From: Acanthornis magna
Lineage: Eukaryota; Chordata; Aves; Passeriformes; Acanthizidae
Assembly (NCBI GenBank): GCA_036785705.1
Contig: JAWUZG010000158.1
Coordinates: forward strand, 434,001-498,000
Direction: 5' to 3'
Length of the DNA stretch: 64,000 nucleotides
The notes under the pieces were generated by a model, which ran no database searches, was not told the origin of the DNA, and saw only the letters and a list, made by a program, of their open reading frames with translations. The translations under genes were made by a program, and so were the position numbers. Numbering within the stretch: the first letter of the stretch is position 1; each line of letters starts with the position of its first letter. Positions 36,991 through 49,896 of this stretch are shown piece by piece.

Positions 36991-37184
36991 ACCTAATCTC
37001 TGATCTAGCCCTGCCCTGTGTGATTCCTTCCAGGATTCTCACCCTTGGCAGTTCACGTTGGGATAGACGGGAAAGGAGGGGGAGGGGAGGGAGGAGCTAG
37101 AATTGGGCCATGGTAAAAGATAGAAATTTTTTTAAATGTGTGCTCCTGTCTTGTCAGAACAAAAGCCATCCGCTTTTATCGTGC

Positions 37185-37525
37185 CTAGCAGAGGTTTGGA
37201 CGGCACACGCCGCTAACCCTGCCATCCCCAGCCCCAGCAGCTCCCGCTCGCCGCCTGCGGCTCGGGCATGGCTCCGGAGCGGCGGCGGCTGCCGGCATCC
37301 CCCGGGATGCTCCGCCGGCATTCCCCGCGGAGGGGGGGCTGTCCGTCCCCCCGGCAGTCAGTCTGTCCGTCCGTCTGTCTGTCTCTCCGGCCGTCCATCC
37401 GTCCCTCTGTCCGTCCCCCCGTGCCCGTGCCGGGGGCTGTCCCGCTGCCGCCCGCCGTTCGGGGTTGGCTCATCCTCCCCCTGCGCTCCCTGGCACAGCG
37501 CGTTGGGAACAAGATAAGCACAATC
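37185..37525 (+). promoter_or_regulatory. CpG island, probable promoter region
   Basis: The sequence is strongly GC-rich with many CpG dinucleotides (GCTCCGGAGCGGCGGCGGCT, CCGCCCGCCGTTCGGGGTTG) in a window where CpG is otherwise rare. The middle part (about 37358-37422) is an imperfect GTCC/GTCT tetranucleotide array. GC-rich, CpG-containing patches recur to about 38260, just before the start codon at 38252. I infer a CpG-island promoter for the plus-strand first exon. A start site on either strand is possible. Confidence 0.65.
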
Positions 37526-38166
37526 TGGTGTGGGAGCGGGAGGGTCTGAGCTCCTGCCTGCCTTCTTCTTTCTTTTTTTTTTCCCTTTCCTTTTTCCTTT
37601 TTTCCGCTGTTTTCCCCTCCCCGTCACAAGAAGCCCCCAGTTCCCGAGGTGCCGCAGACAATGGAGCTGATGTGCTGGTACGGGAGGAGCTGATTAATAG
37701 GGGGGGAAAAGGGAAAGGGCAAAAGCCTGCAGCCCCATGTGCTGAGAGCCCAGCCCTGCTGTGGGCACCGGGCACTGGTGTCAGAGCCCATGGAGATCAC
37801 TGCCTGCCTTTTCCGAAGTTCTGGGAGCTCTGAGGATGCTTTCCAAAGGTCCATCCAAGCCCGTAGCTGGAATTTATCCCCGCTGCTTGTCCAGAGGGCT
37901 TTCAGAATGGCCTAAAATAGCCGAAAGGAGAAGCGGGATTTCTGTGTAATAGCAGTGATCCCGGTAGGACTGGGGACTCTGGGAGAGATAAACGGCGAGC
38001 AGGATCAAAGAGCGCCCATGAATTCGTGTCCTTTGTGCCTCCGCCTCTTTGTATGAGCGAGGGGCACTGGGCTGCAGGTGCTGAGCACTGCCGCCTCGGC
38101 TCGGCTCGGGGCGATCCCACAGCCCGGGGATGCAGCCACGGGGACACGAGGGTGCTGCTCGGGCTT

Positions 38167-38177
38167 TGAGTCACTCA
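38167..38177. promoter_or_regulatory. AP-1-like palindrome TGAGTCACTCA
   Basis: An exact TGAGTCA core extended to an eleven-base near-palindrome lies 75-85 bases upstream of the start codon at 38252. It matches the known AP-1 (Fos/Jun) consensus. Depending on the true transcription start it could be promoter or 5' UTR. Confidence 0.4.
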
Positions 38178-38251
38178 CATCACAACAAAAAAGTCTTGTG
38201 TTGCTAAAAGCTCGCTGCAGACCACGGTCGCGGCGGCAGGAGCGCTGGAAA

Positions 38252-38328
38252 ATGCTGAAGTTGAAGGCCTTCTGCTTGGATTACTGGCAGTTTTTATGTC
38301 TCCAGCCTCTCCATGGTTTCTATAAAAG
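38252..38328 (+). CDS. Candidate alternative first coding exon 1
   Basis: An ATG with A at -3 opens a 25-codon frame starting MLKLKAFCLDYW and ending HGFYK. It is followed by AG of a split codon and an excellent donor, AAAAG|GTAAGA, with GT at 38329-38330. It sits just downstream of a CpG island and GC-rich patches, as first exons usually do. The peptide is rich in Leu, Cys, Phe and Trp and might act as a membrane-anchoring or palmitoylated leader, but that is inference. The other first-exon candidate at 50094 ends in the same phase with the same AG, so both could splice to one shared downstream exon. The frame closes in the intron soon after the donor. I do not recognise the protein. Confidence 0.5.
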
Positions 38329-40237
38329 GTAAGAAAATGTTAACTCTGCAATGCTCTTCAGCACACGATGCCATCAGTGTTTTTCCTCGCTGTTCTGCTC
38401 CCTGGGAGAAGGGAGTGCTGGGCACTTAATGAGAACTTGTGACAAAGATAGTAAATCTGCTTGCCTTTTTTTTTTTTTTTCTTAATTGCATTAATTATCG
38501 GCTGCTGTTGTCTCTGTGCATGCAGATGTGAAGGTGAGGGTGCTGTTTGGTTTTAACATGTGCTTTAGGTCACATAATCTCAGCTAAGACTCAGTACTTT
38601 TTCTTCCCTGATATTTTTTCCTTAGGCACAGTGGCTCGTGCTGTAGTGTCCACACTGTACCCAGCACTGGCAGATTAATTGAAATGTCATGGAAATTTAT
38701 GTAATGCAGAGAAGACCCTTAATTTCCCCGAGATATTTAGTAATATGATAGTTCATCTCCCTCGCAGCACAAAGTGCACATCAGAGTCATTCAGAGCAGT
38801 GGGCACTTCACTTAGGCAGCTCTGACACCCGGCTGAAATGATTGATGGTGAATGGTGATCGTAAAGAATAGGTCTGGGTGTCAGATGCATTGAGCTTGCC
38901 TATTTAATGGAACAGCAAAATAAGCAATTCCATTTAACATGTCCCTGAACTTACCCTGATGCTTTTTAATCTAAACTTCGTTTTCCTTGCTCTTGATTTA
39001 CGCTGCTAAGCGGAGGGAATTGGCTGGATTTGAATTTTCTGGGGGGAAAGTGGGGATCCCTTCGTTGCGAACAAAACCCATGCGATTCTCTAAAATAGGA
39101 TTCCGTTCTTGTTATGTACACTTTCTGCTCTGGCTACCTATTGTCAGCCTACAGAAAGTGCTTTGTACTAAATGCTAATTGCAGTTGAATTTTTCATGCA
39201 GTGACTGAAGGCTGGAAAAGGGAACTGTTCCAATCTTTTTCAAGGTTTAAGGGGTGCCCCGCACTTTCTGGCATTGAGTAATACAGGACCCTCATCTGTG
39301 ACCATTGGCTTGTGAAGTTTCAAAAGATAGCTTTATTCTCCTCTTCTTGCAGCTTTGCACAGATTCCATTGCCAAGCCAAAAAATTTCCAACCTAGTCCC
39401 AGTCCATTGTGATGTTTTCCTTGCTGAGAAACCATATCAAATAATAGAAATGTAGCTAGACTGTTTTGACACAAATAAATACAACTAAACTCTAGCTTTC
39501 TGTCTTGGATTCCTGGCCAAATCCCAGCTTTGTGGCAAATGAATTACTGGGGAGTTATTCTACATCTCCTAATGGAAAGCTCTGCAATAGGGCTGCCCAT
39601 TTATTTCCTTCCAGATAATTAATTTACTTGCCATCAAAACCTGGATGTGCTTGAACCTTCTGTCTGCAGTGTGTTTGCATGAACAGTAATAAAACCAGGC
39701 CTTAAGTACTTATATCAGATAGAGGCACTTTGTTCTCATGTTTTTAAGAAGAAAATTGAAGGAAAGTTGCAACTTCCTCGTGACTGAAACAAAATTATTT
39801 CTTGGTTAAAGCACAAACAAGTGTGAAAGGCAGGTGCTGCAGAATAACAAACCTTAAATGCAAGGAAGTACATCTGAAAAAGAAAGAAAAATACTTTCTG
39901 GAGACTTTCAATTACTTTTTATTAGTGATTGTAAATTGTTTGGAATGCTCTTGGAAAAGAGCCCAGGGGCAATGGGGAGGATTTGTGTGTGCTGTGTGTA
40001 TTTATTTCCTATTTTTATGTATAAAATAACAGATAACCAAAACAGGACTTGGGTAACATTTCCATTCAGGGACTGTGTGTGTTCCTTCTGTGCACTGCCT
40101 GACTCTGATTTTCAGCTGCAGTCAGTGCTCAGAGCTGTGGAAAATGTTCCTGGTTGCTTTGGAAGCTGTGACTTGCTGCTCATGGTGGGATGCCCAGCTG
40201 TGTTTTCCAGCTTTTGTTACTCAGGGAGTTCTTGTGG
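38329..40237. other. Intron-like DNA after first exon 1
   Basis: No gene or mobile element is seen. A T run lies at about 38467-38480. A T-rich tract ending in TTAG at about 38600-38626 lacks a paired donor. Confidence 0.5.
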
Positions 40238-40682
40238 GTTCATGTCCAGGGAAGGGAACAGAGCTGGGAAGGGTCTGGAGCCCCAGGAGCAGCTGAGGGA
40301 GCTGGGAAAGGGCTCAGCCTGGAGAAAAGGAGGCTCAGGGGGGACCTTGTGGCTCTGCACAGCTCCTGACAGGAGGGGACAGCCGGGGGGATCAGGCTGT
40401 GCTCCAGGAACAGGGACAGGAGGAGAGGGAACGGCCTCAGGCTGGGCCAGGGGAGGCTCGGGTTGGATATTGGGAAAATTTCTTCATGGAAAGGCTTGTC
40501 AAGCATTGGGACAGACTGCCCAGGGCTGAGGCGGAGTCTCCATCCCTGGAAATGTTCAGAAAACACAGGGAAGTGGCACTTGGGGACACGGCTCAGTGGT
40601 GGCCTTGGCAGTGCTGGGGGAATGGCTGAGCTCAATGATCTTAGAGGGCTTTTCCAACCTTAATGGTTCCGTGATTCTGTGT
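40238..40682 (+). mobile_element. CR1 LINE 3' fragment, longest in the window
   Basis: About 445 bases of the CR1 3' region on the plus strand can be followed almost continuously: 'gctgggaaagggctcagcct', 'ggagaaaaggaggctcaggg', 'gcacagctcctgacaggagg', 'gggttggatattgggaaaat', 'tgatcttagagggcttttcc', then the tail 'ttccgtgattctgtg'. The 223-codon plus-strand open frame that overlaps it is a by-product. The element is 5'-truncated like most CR1 copies. Confidence 0.9.
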
Positions 40683-43631
40683 CTGGACAGCTCTGGCTTT
40701 TGGTATAACTTTCTCTTGCTCTGGAAGTGAAATCATGGACTTGCAGAGGAGTCCGTGCAGGGGTTGTTGGGTCTGTGGTGGCCTGGCCCCTCTGCCCAGA
40801 GCTGTGGGCTGGGAGAGAAGGAGGCCAAGGAAAAGGAGCCATTGCCCTCCCTCGCTGTGGTGCCAGGTGGGACACTGCGAGAAAACTGAGTCACATTGAT
40901 GGGCAAAGGAAAACTGGGACAGCTTTGCACGTTTATTTATGTATACAGGGTAAAAATGCTGCTCTGAAATAGCAAGCTGGGCATGTGGCATTGCTGAAGA
41001 AATGCCAGGTAAGGGCACAACCCAGGGTACAGAGAGTTTGTTCTCTCAGCACAGCAAGAGAAAGGGGAAAGAGGGAAAAATCCACCAAGCACACTTTGAG
41101 TCCAGTCCTTAAACTTGGCAGCACCTTCAGTAATCAGGACTTTGCCCACCCCATGTACATCCCCAAAACAGAGTTAGTGCGAGGCAGTGGTGCTGATGCC
41201 TCCAGTAATGTGTTTACAGACAGCAGCCTGGTTCATCCAAGTGTCTGAAAGTTGCATAAAGCAAACTGGGGGGACTGGGGTAAAAATCTGCTCCAAAAAA
41301 TGTCTGGTAATTCAGGGATTCATGAAAATGAGATTTCAGTGCTGTGCTGCCCACTACACTGAGTGCATTTTGGTCAGAACCCCTCACGTCAGGGCTGGTT
41401 TTGGTACCCTCCTGACACAAACACCGAGGGTGCTGAGATGTGTTTCTGTGACAGCTTAAAGTGTAAGATGAGCAAATCACTGTAGGGTTTCCGTGGGCTT
41501 TGCAGGATGAACGCCTCATGCTTTACTTCCAGGATTATTAGAAACCCATGTGACTTCAGGTTTAGCATGTGAAAGTGAAGATTTTCCTTAGCCAGGGGGG
41601 AAAGCTTCGTGCTGTGCTGCTGCCAGCTGGTGTGTAATAGCCCAGGCAAGAAATTGGTACCATTAGCATTGCATTAAAGATCAAGCAGAAGGTGAGGAAA
41701 TGTGTGACTGGCACTCAGGGCAGCTGTAATCTGCAGATTTTTCCTGCCAGGATGCCTTCTCTCTTCTGGCTAAAACAAGAGAATTTCAAAAAACATAAAG
41801 CAAGTGCCAAGTTTGTAAAGGCTGCTTTATTGGAATATCTTGATTGGCAAACAAAACAGTTTTTTAATGATTTCTTGTCATTTTCAATTTTTCTTTCATC
41901 AGTTTGGTCTCTCTGAAGGAGGCACGAGTCCCTGGCAGAACAATTATGGCCATTAACAATGAGCCAGCCCAATGGAATATGCAAAGTGAGAGGTGACTGG
42001 TTCTTTGAAGCCAGGAATTAGCTGGAATTGTTTCTGCCAGCCTTCAGCTGGGACCCACAGCTCCAGCACCGTGCTTCAGGATAGCTTGAATCATGTGCTT
42101 AAGCCCATCTCTGGGCAAAATAGGTCTGGATTTTGGTATATGATTCATTCCCATGAGGATGTTTCAGTGTTGATTAAAAATGAAAATGCCTTCATGAATT
42201 CGCTCGTTAGGATCAGCTTAGTGCTGCTGCTGGAATATCAGAGTATCTGAGTGTCAGGAGCTACTCAAAGCCACTCTGAGATTGCACTCTGCAGGGCACC
42301 TGCAGCTCTCTGCTCATCCTCTTTCCCACTCTCTTATCCTAGAAAAATGTGTAGCATTTGAAGCCATGAAAGGAATTGTCAGCCTTAATTTAGATGCTGT
42401 TTCAAAGACAGCACACGGGCTTCAAATGATCCATGTCAGGGCTGTCCTTTAGGTTAACTCTTTGTTAAAGAGAATGTGCTTTGAGGGGCTTTGTTCCTCA
42501 TTCCTGGTGCTCCCAGCATGGCTCTGCTCCGGGGTTATGTGAGCTGGGGTCACATGTGTTGGGTACCTGGCACAGAGCAGTGCTGCTGCTTCCTGTAAGG
42601 GAAAGGCAGCATAGAAAACACGTAAAAAACTCACTGGTCCTGTGTCACTGCTTAATTAAACTCATTATTTTAAAATGGATTTAATAAAGGGGAGAAAACT
42701 TACATATAATTCTATAATCCCATATTCCTGGAGGCAGTGGCTGTATACTAATGACCTCAGTAACAGGGAGTAGAGGAAAAATCCTTAAATTCTGGTTCAC
42801 GAGGGCAGGGAGCTGCTGGTCAGTGATGTCAGTGGGTTTGTGTATCTTCCTGCTGCCAGTTAAACTCGGAGCTCCTCTGCAGCATCTGAAACAAAACAAA
42901 AGCAGAGTGGGTGGGGAAAATGACTGGAGCTTTGCCTTGAACTTGCGTTTGGAGTTCACCATATATGTTGTTAGAAACAAATGGTTTGCTTTCACTTGAC
43001 AGTGACTTCATCCCGAGCAGGGCTGAGTCATGTGCCTGAGGAGCTGCTCCTCTCCAGAGGATCCTTTGGCAAGGCTCCTGCAGCTGCAGAGCAGCTGAGA
43101 GCTTCCCCCACCTCCCAAATCCACCCCCCTTGGAAGCACAGCCTGCAAACGGCACACATTGCACTATTCCCACAGTCAGCGGAAAAACGATTCCCAGCAG
43201 ACCCTCAAATAAAGCACAAAGTAGCGAAATGCCTTAAAAGCCGTCAGAGGATTTCTCTGTGCTCGGGGAGGTGATTCCAAGTTGAGAAATCTAAATGAAA
43301 ATACACCAAATACCTGCTGATCTGGCGGGAGCCTTCCTTGGGATGTCATTAATGGTTCTGTGTCTCCAAGAGTCTTTGTGCAGGTGCTCCTTGCTCCTGA
43401 AATCCCTGCTCCTGCTTTGCCTTCCCCGGCTGCTCTTCCTCCTTGCCTGGGGACACACGCCCACGGGATCCCTTCCCTTTCCATGCCCTGGTTTCGCCGG
43501 GCTGTGCAGTGGGATTTGGGCACGGCTGACAAAGCCCTGCACGGCTCTGTTGGGCTGTGATGGCTCTCCCTGCACCCGTGCTGGGACTGGGCTGAGCTGG
43601 GTGTCCGATCAGACACAGTCCTTTGTGGGCA
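40683..43631. other. Intron-like DNA
   Basis: I see no gene or transposon. Open frames up to about 130 codons overlap one another on both strands and show no domains. Confidence 0.5.
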
Positions 43632-44165
43632 TGCCTGCCTTTCCCTGCCTTTTCCCACTTTTCCTGCCTTTTCCTCTTCCTGCATTTTCCCACTTTTCCC
43701 CTGCCTTTTCCCACCTTTCCCTGCCTTTCCCCCTGCCTTTCCCCCTGCCTTTCCCCCTGCCTTTCCCCCTGCCTTTTCCCCTGCCTTTTTCCCTGCCTTT
43801 TCCCTGCCTTTTCCCTGCCTATTCCCTGCCTTTTCCCTGCCTTTTCCCCTGCCTTTTCCCACCTTTCCCACCTTTCCCCACTTTTCCCACCTTTTCCCCA
43901 CCTTTTCCCACCTTTCCCCTGCCTTCTCTCACCTTTCCCTGGCCTTTTTCCCACCTTCCCCCACCTTCCCCCACCTTCCCCCACCTTCCCTCACCTTTTC
44001 TCACCTTTCCCCTGCCTTTCCCCCGCCTTTCCCCCGCCTTTTCCCGCCTTTTCCCGCCTTTTCCCGCCTTTTCCCGCCTTTTCCCGCCTTTCCCCTCCCT
44101 TTCCCCTCCCTTTCCCCACCTTTCCCCTCTTTTCCCACCTTTCCCCTGCCTTTCCCCTGCCTCTG
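43632..44165. repeat. Pyrimidine-strand minisatellite (CCTTTTCCCTG-like units)
   Basis: About 530 bases in which the plus strand is nearly all C and T, built from 10-12-base units such as CTGCCTTTTCCC, CTGCCTTTCCCC and CACCTTTCCC. Later blocks switch to CCGCCTTTTCC units. G occurs almost only once per unit, and A is limited to the CACC variants. Because stop codons are nearly absent, long open frames appear on both strands (419 codons plus, 241 and 211 codons minus). They are artefacts. The purine-rich minus strand could support triplex (H-DNA) formation. Confidence 0.95.
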
Positions 44166-45705
44166 TTCAGTCTTCATTACATCAATTCTCCAGGCTTCCT
44201 GAAACTTTTCTTTCCTCCACCCCCTTCCCTCACCCAGGAGCCATCTGTGAGCCCTCAGGTTCTCCTTCCCCGCAGCCATACAGATTTTCACCTTCCACAG
44301 ACAGCTTTGAAGGCTGCTGTTGGGGTTTTTCAGAACTGGGGTGCCTGTGCTGGGGCTTCCTGCCCTTTAGCAGCATCCCTGGAGCACACAGGGTTTGCCA
44401 GGCTTTTCTTTCCCTCTCCAGCCTCTCGTGGAGCTGGATGCAGCTGATGGGCAGCCCCTGGAGCAGTCCCATTTTAATTGTGCCGCTGGCTCCATGCCCT
44501 GCAGAGGGGAATTGGAAGCTGTGTGAGCTGCCTTTGATCGCTGTCCAAGCCTGAGTCACAGCACAGGGAGCCTGGCAGCCCCACGGTGGCCTGGGGACAT
44601 CGAGGAGTCTCTCAGAAGCTGCAGCTGGGAGGGTGCTGGAGGGGCTCTGCCACAGATCCCAAACTCTCCAGCCCTTAGGGGGTGAGGGGGATGCCCTTTA
44701 TGGAAATGCCAAGTGCAGGCTGGCTTTGGTCCCCAGCAGGACTGGCATGTGTGTCACAGCTCCCAGGAAACACCGGGGTTTGCATTTCCTTAGGAATGTT
44801 TGTGAAAAATCGGCAAAGGAAGTTTCAAAGGGAACGCAACAGAATACAGTGAAGGGTGAGGAGAAAGTATGTGGTGAAGGTGTTTTATTTAAACCTCCTA
44901 AGTCAAAATGCTGGCTTGTTGCAGGTTGAAGGTATATGGATGCCCCGGGTTGCCCAAAAAGCCAGAATGCTTTTCCAGCTCAAAATTTTAACTCCATCTA
45001 GTTGTACAACTCCTCTCAATCCTTAATTGGTAATAGCTGTTGTATAAGGGGAGTGCTACCTAAGTTAAAAATAGGTCTGGAACTGCACTGACAACCCAAA
45101 CCAGGCTGGCTCCAGCAGTCACATTTTCCTTTTGTCAAATGACCTACAAATCCATCAGAACAGGAATGCTGTGAAATCCTGGTTTGGGACCATTTTGCTG
45201 TGGTAGAAACTTCAGAAAAGCAGGCAGATTGTGTTGAAGGCTGCAGCAGGGCAGGTTCCTGTGGCAGGGATGTGCTGAGCTCACTCAGGCCAGGCCTGGG
45301 CACAGGGACAGCACTCAGCTCATCCCCCACGCCGTGTGGGAGGGGATGCAGCCATCCAGAGCATGCAGATTAATCCAAAACCACATCAGATCCTGTGTCC
45401 TGGGTGCTGCTTTTCTCTGGGCTCCTCTCCCCACACTCCTTATCATCCTGCAGGCTCTGCTGCCAAATGGGAATGGTTCTCCAGAGGGGGGAGAGTAATG
45501 GAGTGTGAGACTCCAAATGAAGCCTTGTCTTTCTATTAATAGCATTTAAAAGTAACACACCACCTACAACTTGTAAAGGAACCTCAGCTCCAGCGTTTTG
45601 AAATACGTAGAGTGATTTATGTCCCTCGTGGTAGCTTTGCCTGCAGCAGCTTTGTTTCCAGTGTGAAAATTAGAAAATAGATTAAAAGCCTCCAATTCCT
45701 TCAGA
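44166..45705. other. Intron-like DNA
   Basis: Unique sequence without a supported gene or mobile element. Confidence 0.5.
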
Positions 45706-45956
45706 AATGGCCTCGAGCTGTGCCAGGGGAGGTTTAGGTTGCATATTAGCAAAAATTTCTTCACTGGAGGGGTGGTCAGGCATGGGAACAGGCTGCCAGG
45801 GCAGCGGTGGGGTCACCATCCCTGGAGGGATTTAGATGTCTGGATGTGGCATTTGGGGACATGGATCAGTGGTGGCCTTGGCAGCGCTGGGGGATGGTTG
45901 GACTCGATCATCTTTGAGGGCTTTTCCAGCCTAAATTATTTCAGTGATTCTTTTCT
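45706..45956 (+). mobile_element. CR1 LINE 3' fragment
   Basis: Clear CR1 phrases on the plus strand: 'gctgtgccaggggaggttta', 'gcaaaaatttcttcactgga', 'ggggtcaccatccctggagg', 'gatggttggactcgatcatc', ending 'tttcagtgattctt'. It is closer to the canonical avian CR1 consensus than most copies here. Confidence 0.9.
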
Positions 45957-46649
45957 GCCTTTGCTTCCCTACCCTCCCCTCCAACACTGGGGTTTTTAAG
46001 GATTCCTAAGTGCTCTCCATCACACAGTGTTGTTTGGGCTCCCTTAGGAATCAAAACCATTGGGAGAATCCCATTATTGTTCCTAAAACGGGTGACTGTG
46101 CTTGGCAGTGGCCAGGTTGAGGGCTTTGCTCAACTTGGTGATCTTTTTCCCAGCGTTTCTGTGATATGGATTCTTCCCATTGTTTTTCTGCTTCTGGTCC
46201 ATTCAGCAGAACTCAACCCGTGTGCCTGCCTTGGTGCTCCAGGCTGCCTTGGTGCAGCCTCTCCTGCATCAGCATTTGCAGGCAGAGCTCCCCTGCAGCC
46301 CCAGCAGCTGAGCAGAGCCTTCCTGCTGAGCCTGCAGTTCAGGGGTGCCCCCCTCCCTCTGTGCTCAGCTCCCAAAAGCCACAGCATCATCTCTCAATTA
46401 GTGCTTAGGGCTGTTGGAACTAAAGATTTCCTCCTAGATGAGATGCAAAATGTTTTGCGAAGTTGAGAGTTGCTTTCCCTGTTTTACAGGCAGTAAAATG
46501 CAGGTCCGCGGCATGTGGTGTGGTCACTTAACGTAGAAAAGTGGGAATAAATAGGAGAAACCTAAGAAAAATGTGAGCTTCTGATGCAGGGGCAGCACCT
46601 CATGATGGTGCTATTAATACATCAATGAAAATAAAACTGTCACTCAGTG

Positions 46650-46818
46650 TCACAGAATCCTAGAAGGATTTGGATTGGAAAGGACCTTAAAGCTCACCCA
46701 GTGCCACCCCTGCCATGGCAGGGACACCTCCCACTGTCCCAGGCTGCTCCAGCCTGGCCTGGGACACTTGCAGGGATCCAGGGGCAGCCACAGCTGCTCT
46801 GGGTTTGTGCCAGGGCGT
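46650..46818 (-). mobile_element. CR1 LINE 3' fragment, reverse orientation
   Basis: On the plus strand it starts 'cacagaatcctagaaggatt' and runs through 'gaccttaaagctcacccagt', 'ggcagggacacctcccactg' and 'gatccaggggcagccacagc'. This is the reverse complement of the CR1 end found at 36785-36990. Confidence 0.85.
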
Positions 46819-49800
46819 CAACAGTGTCACCAGCCCAGTGTCCTGGGGAGTCACAGTGCTGCTGGGTTGGAAAAAACAGTGTCCTGAAGCTGGAAGAAAT
46901 TTTGGAAGGAGGCAGAACTTCTCCTTGCACCTTGTTTTTGCAAGTTGGGAGGACTCCAGAGCTCATTTTACGTGGGGCACTGCCGTGGGGCCGGACACAC
47001 GTGGCTGCAGAGAGGGAGAGCTGCTGGAGGTGCTCCCAAGCAGGGCAGAGCTCACAAAGGTTTCCAGGGAGAACAAATATCAGCAAATAAATGAATGTGT
47101 GCGGGGAGCTGAGCACGGGAGGCTGGGTGGGTGCAGTGATGTGCTGTGAATGGAATCCAGAGTTTTATTGAGAGGGAAGAGATAACGAGTTCTGATCCAC
47201 ACCCAGAGCAGCAACAGCCCAGGCGGGCAGCAGAGGCTCCAAGAGCCCTCCTGAGCATCTCCCGGGCTGTGTGAGGCTGGGAGAGCATTGGCACTGGAGT
47301 TACAAGATCATAACAAGCGGTTATGATCGATGGGAAGAAATGGAATATCCACGTCCAAGGCAGACGCAGCACCGAATGGTCCCCGCAGTGCCGGGGCTCA
47401 TCTTGATTGTCCTGCAGGGAAAGCAAACAAGGCTTCAAAACAGTGAAATCACTTGAATATGCAAATCTGAGCCTTGTTTGGGGCTCGGTGATGTCACTGG
47501 GAACAAAGGGAGGGAAGTAAACAGCCCAGACAAAAGGGCCTCACTGTCCCACTGCTCCGGGAGGAGCTCCTCTGTTCCTGGATAAGGTTTTTGTGGCTGC
47601 TGACAAACAGCTGATGTGCCCAGCTTCCCTTGGCCACCCCTCTGTTCCCTCCTTGCTGGTGACACTCCAATGGAGCTGTTTTTAGAGGAGGCAGCCCAGC
47701 TGAGAGGCACAATCAGGTTTGATTAATCGCCAGTTCTTCACAGGAATCAGCAGCTATTCCCTGGTGCTGTTGGCACACCCGGCCAGGCCCTGCCCTCCCC
47801 AGGCTCTGCAGGATGCTGTGGGGTTTAACATTCCCCTCAAATATCATCCCAAGGAGCTTTTCACAGCAATCCCTTCCTCATCTTTGCAGCAGAATAAACA
47901 GCACTTACTTACAGCGCAGATTTAATCACAGAACTGAAATATGAGTTGTATTAGCTCCTGATGTGATTTGCATAGTGTGCAGGAGTTGCTGGATGTGTGT
48001 TGAATGAGATGTATTTCCTGCAGAAGAACAATAACAATATAATGATATAATATTCCCTGCTTGCCTGGAGGAGAGCTACCTTGATTTGTCCAGGTCTCTT
48101 AGGGAATCCATGGACAAACTCAGCTCAAGAGCTGAAATACTCTCTAGGCTATTTAATAGTCTGGTTTTCATGGGAAATGCTGCAGCGATGATTCAAAAAC
48201 CAAAACAAATCAAAACTCAGCCCCCCTGCAGCATCTCACCTCTGCCCCATGATGTGATCACATTATTTTAATTCCTTTGGCCACTGTACACAAAGTTTAG
48301 AAACGTGGGTGAAGGAGGTGACGAAAACACTGCTCTCTTGTAGATCTCATCCACTGAATCTATCTTTAGAGACAGATAAAAATACTATTCCTGCAGATGT
48401 TGGTGCTGTCACAATATTGGGACTGCAGGAGAATCAAGGAGGGTTTAATCTAAATACATCAATTCCAGCGAAGCCACAGGTCTGAGCTCAAAGAGAGGGA
48501 GCTGACAAAGCTGAGGTGCTGTTTGATTCCTCTGTGCTGCACAGAAAAGAAACTACTACTTTTATACTCTTTATATAATGGCTTTATTTATGCCAAATGG
48601 AATTTTGCAAGTGCACAGGATACAAAAACCAGAAAATCTCTCCTGTAGGCACTTCATCTCTCAAATCAGGGAGGAAGGAGAGGGACAGGGTTCCGCTGGG
48701 CTGCCTGAACTTACGTAGCTTTTTCCAGCAATGAAATGTATTTCAGTGATTATGTTAGGAACAGATGTATAAAAGTTTTCTAATATAATTTTCCTTCGTT
48801 AAGCCAACTGATTTAAATGTACAGTGTGCTGTGGAACTTGGTGTGACTTTTCCTAACGAGCCATCAATAGCTTGCTGCAGGAACAATTATCAGAAACTCC
48901 CAAAGCAGAATATATTTCAAATAGTGGGAACAGTCACGAGATCCTGGACAAAATGGCCTTAGAGAAAATGGAGTTATGCAACAGCAAACAGACAGTTAAT
49001 CACAAAATGATTCTGCTCTGTGAAGAAACAACGTGAACTTGGTTTTTTGCTTAATTAAGTTTTCTAATATAAACATGTATCTGATGTCTCTGGTCCAGAA
49101 GGGCCCCTGATAATGGTGCTGCTGACCTCTGCAGGGAAGGGAGTGTGGGTTGAGCAAAGGCTCAGGGAGCTCCAGTCTGTCAGAGCAACAACCCTGACTT
49201 TCAGGGTGGTCTTGGAGATGCCAGGGCAGGATTTAAAGGGCTCTTCTCCACAACGACAATAATACTCCTTTTCTCTGAGGTTGATGCCATGTGAGTGTGT
49301 GCCGGGGCTGAAATTCTATTGAAACTTTTGGCAATAAATGCTGTGTGTTTAAACTTACTCAGCACAGCAAAAGAATTCCATATGCATAATCCATAAGTTG
49401 GGGTTGGTCTGGGTTTTTGGTTTGCTTTTTTTTTTTTAGTTTTGGGTTTCTTTTTAATCAGATCTTGCTATTTTATTGTTGCTGTCATTTCCAGGCTGAG
49501 TGTCACAGCTGATACTCACCATTGAAAGCCATGACTTCTTCGTATGCCTTCAAATACAGCTTTGGAAAATGACTCATTACTTTTTTTGGCACCAAAAAGT
49601 TTATTACAGTACACAAAAAATTTTGCAAACAGCTGAGGGCTCCTCCAGCCCGAGCCATTTGATGGAGTGTGTACTGGGTGAGCATTTACAGCTCTCGTAA
49701 GGGATTTTCTAGAGCAGTGATACTGGGCTGGGGAGTTTTGGAAATGAAAGAAATAAAAAAAAGGGATAACTTTGTGCAGGTGCTGCCTAGGTAGGGTTTT

Positions 49801-49894
49801 GTGACTTGGCAGCTTGGAGCAGTGAGTGTAACACGGAGCTTTCTGAACAGCCTCTAATAATCTCTTCTGGCTCGCAAATAATGTAAACACCGAA
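46819..49894. other. Intron-like DNA upstream of first exon 2
   Basis: No gene or repeat array. A TTTTTTTTTTT run lies near 49426-49437. Otherwise the sequence is AT-rich and unique. Confidence 0.5.
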
Positions 49895-49896
49895 TC

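Noticed and set aside
36388..36996. 202-codon plus-strand frame
   Set aside because: It runs across two CR1 fragments in opposite orientation, so it cannot be one real coding unit.
39858..40529. 223-codon plus-strand frame
   Set aside because: Its second half is CR1 3' sequence, and the first half has no domain.
43176..44559. 419-codon plus-strand frame and Lys/Gly-rich minus-strand frames of 241 and 211 codons
   Set aside because: They lie in a pyrimidine-strand repeat array in which stop codons cannot occur. Peptides are compositionally trivial.
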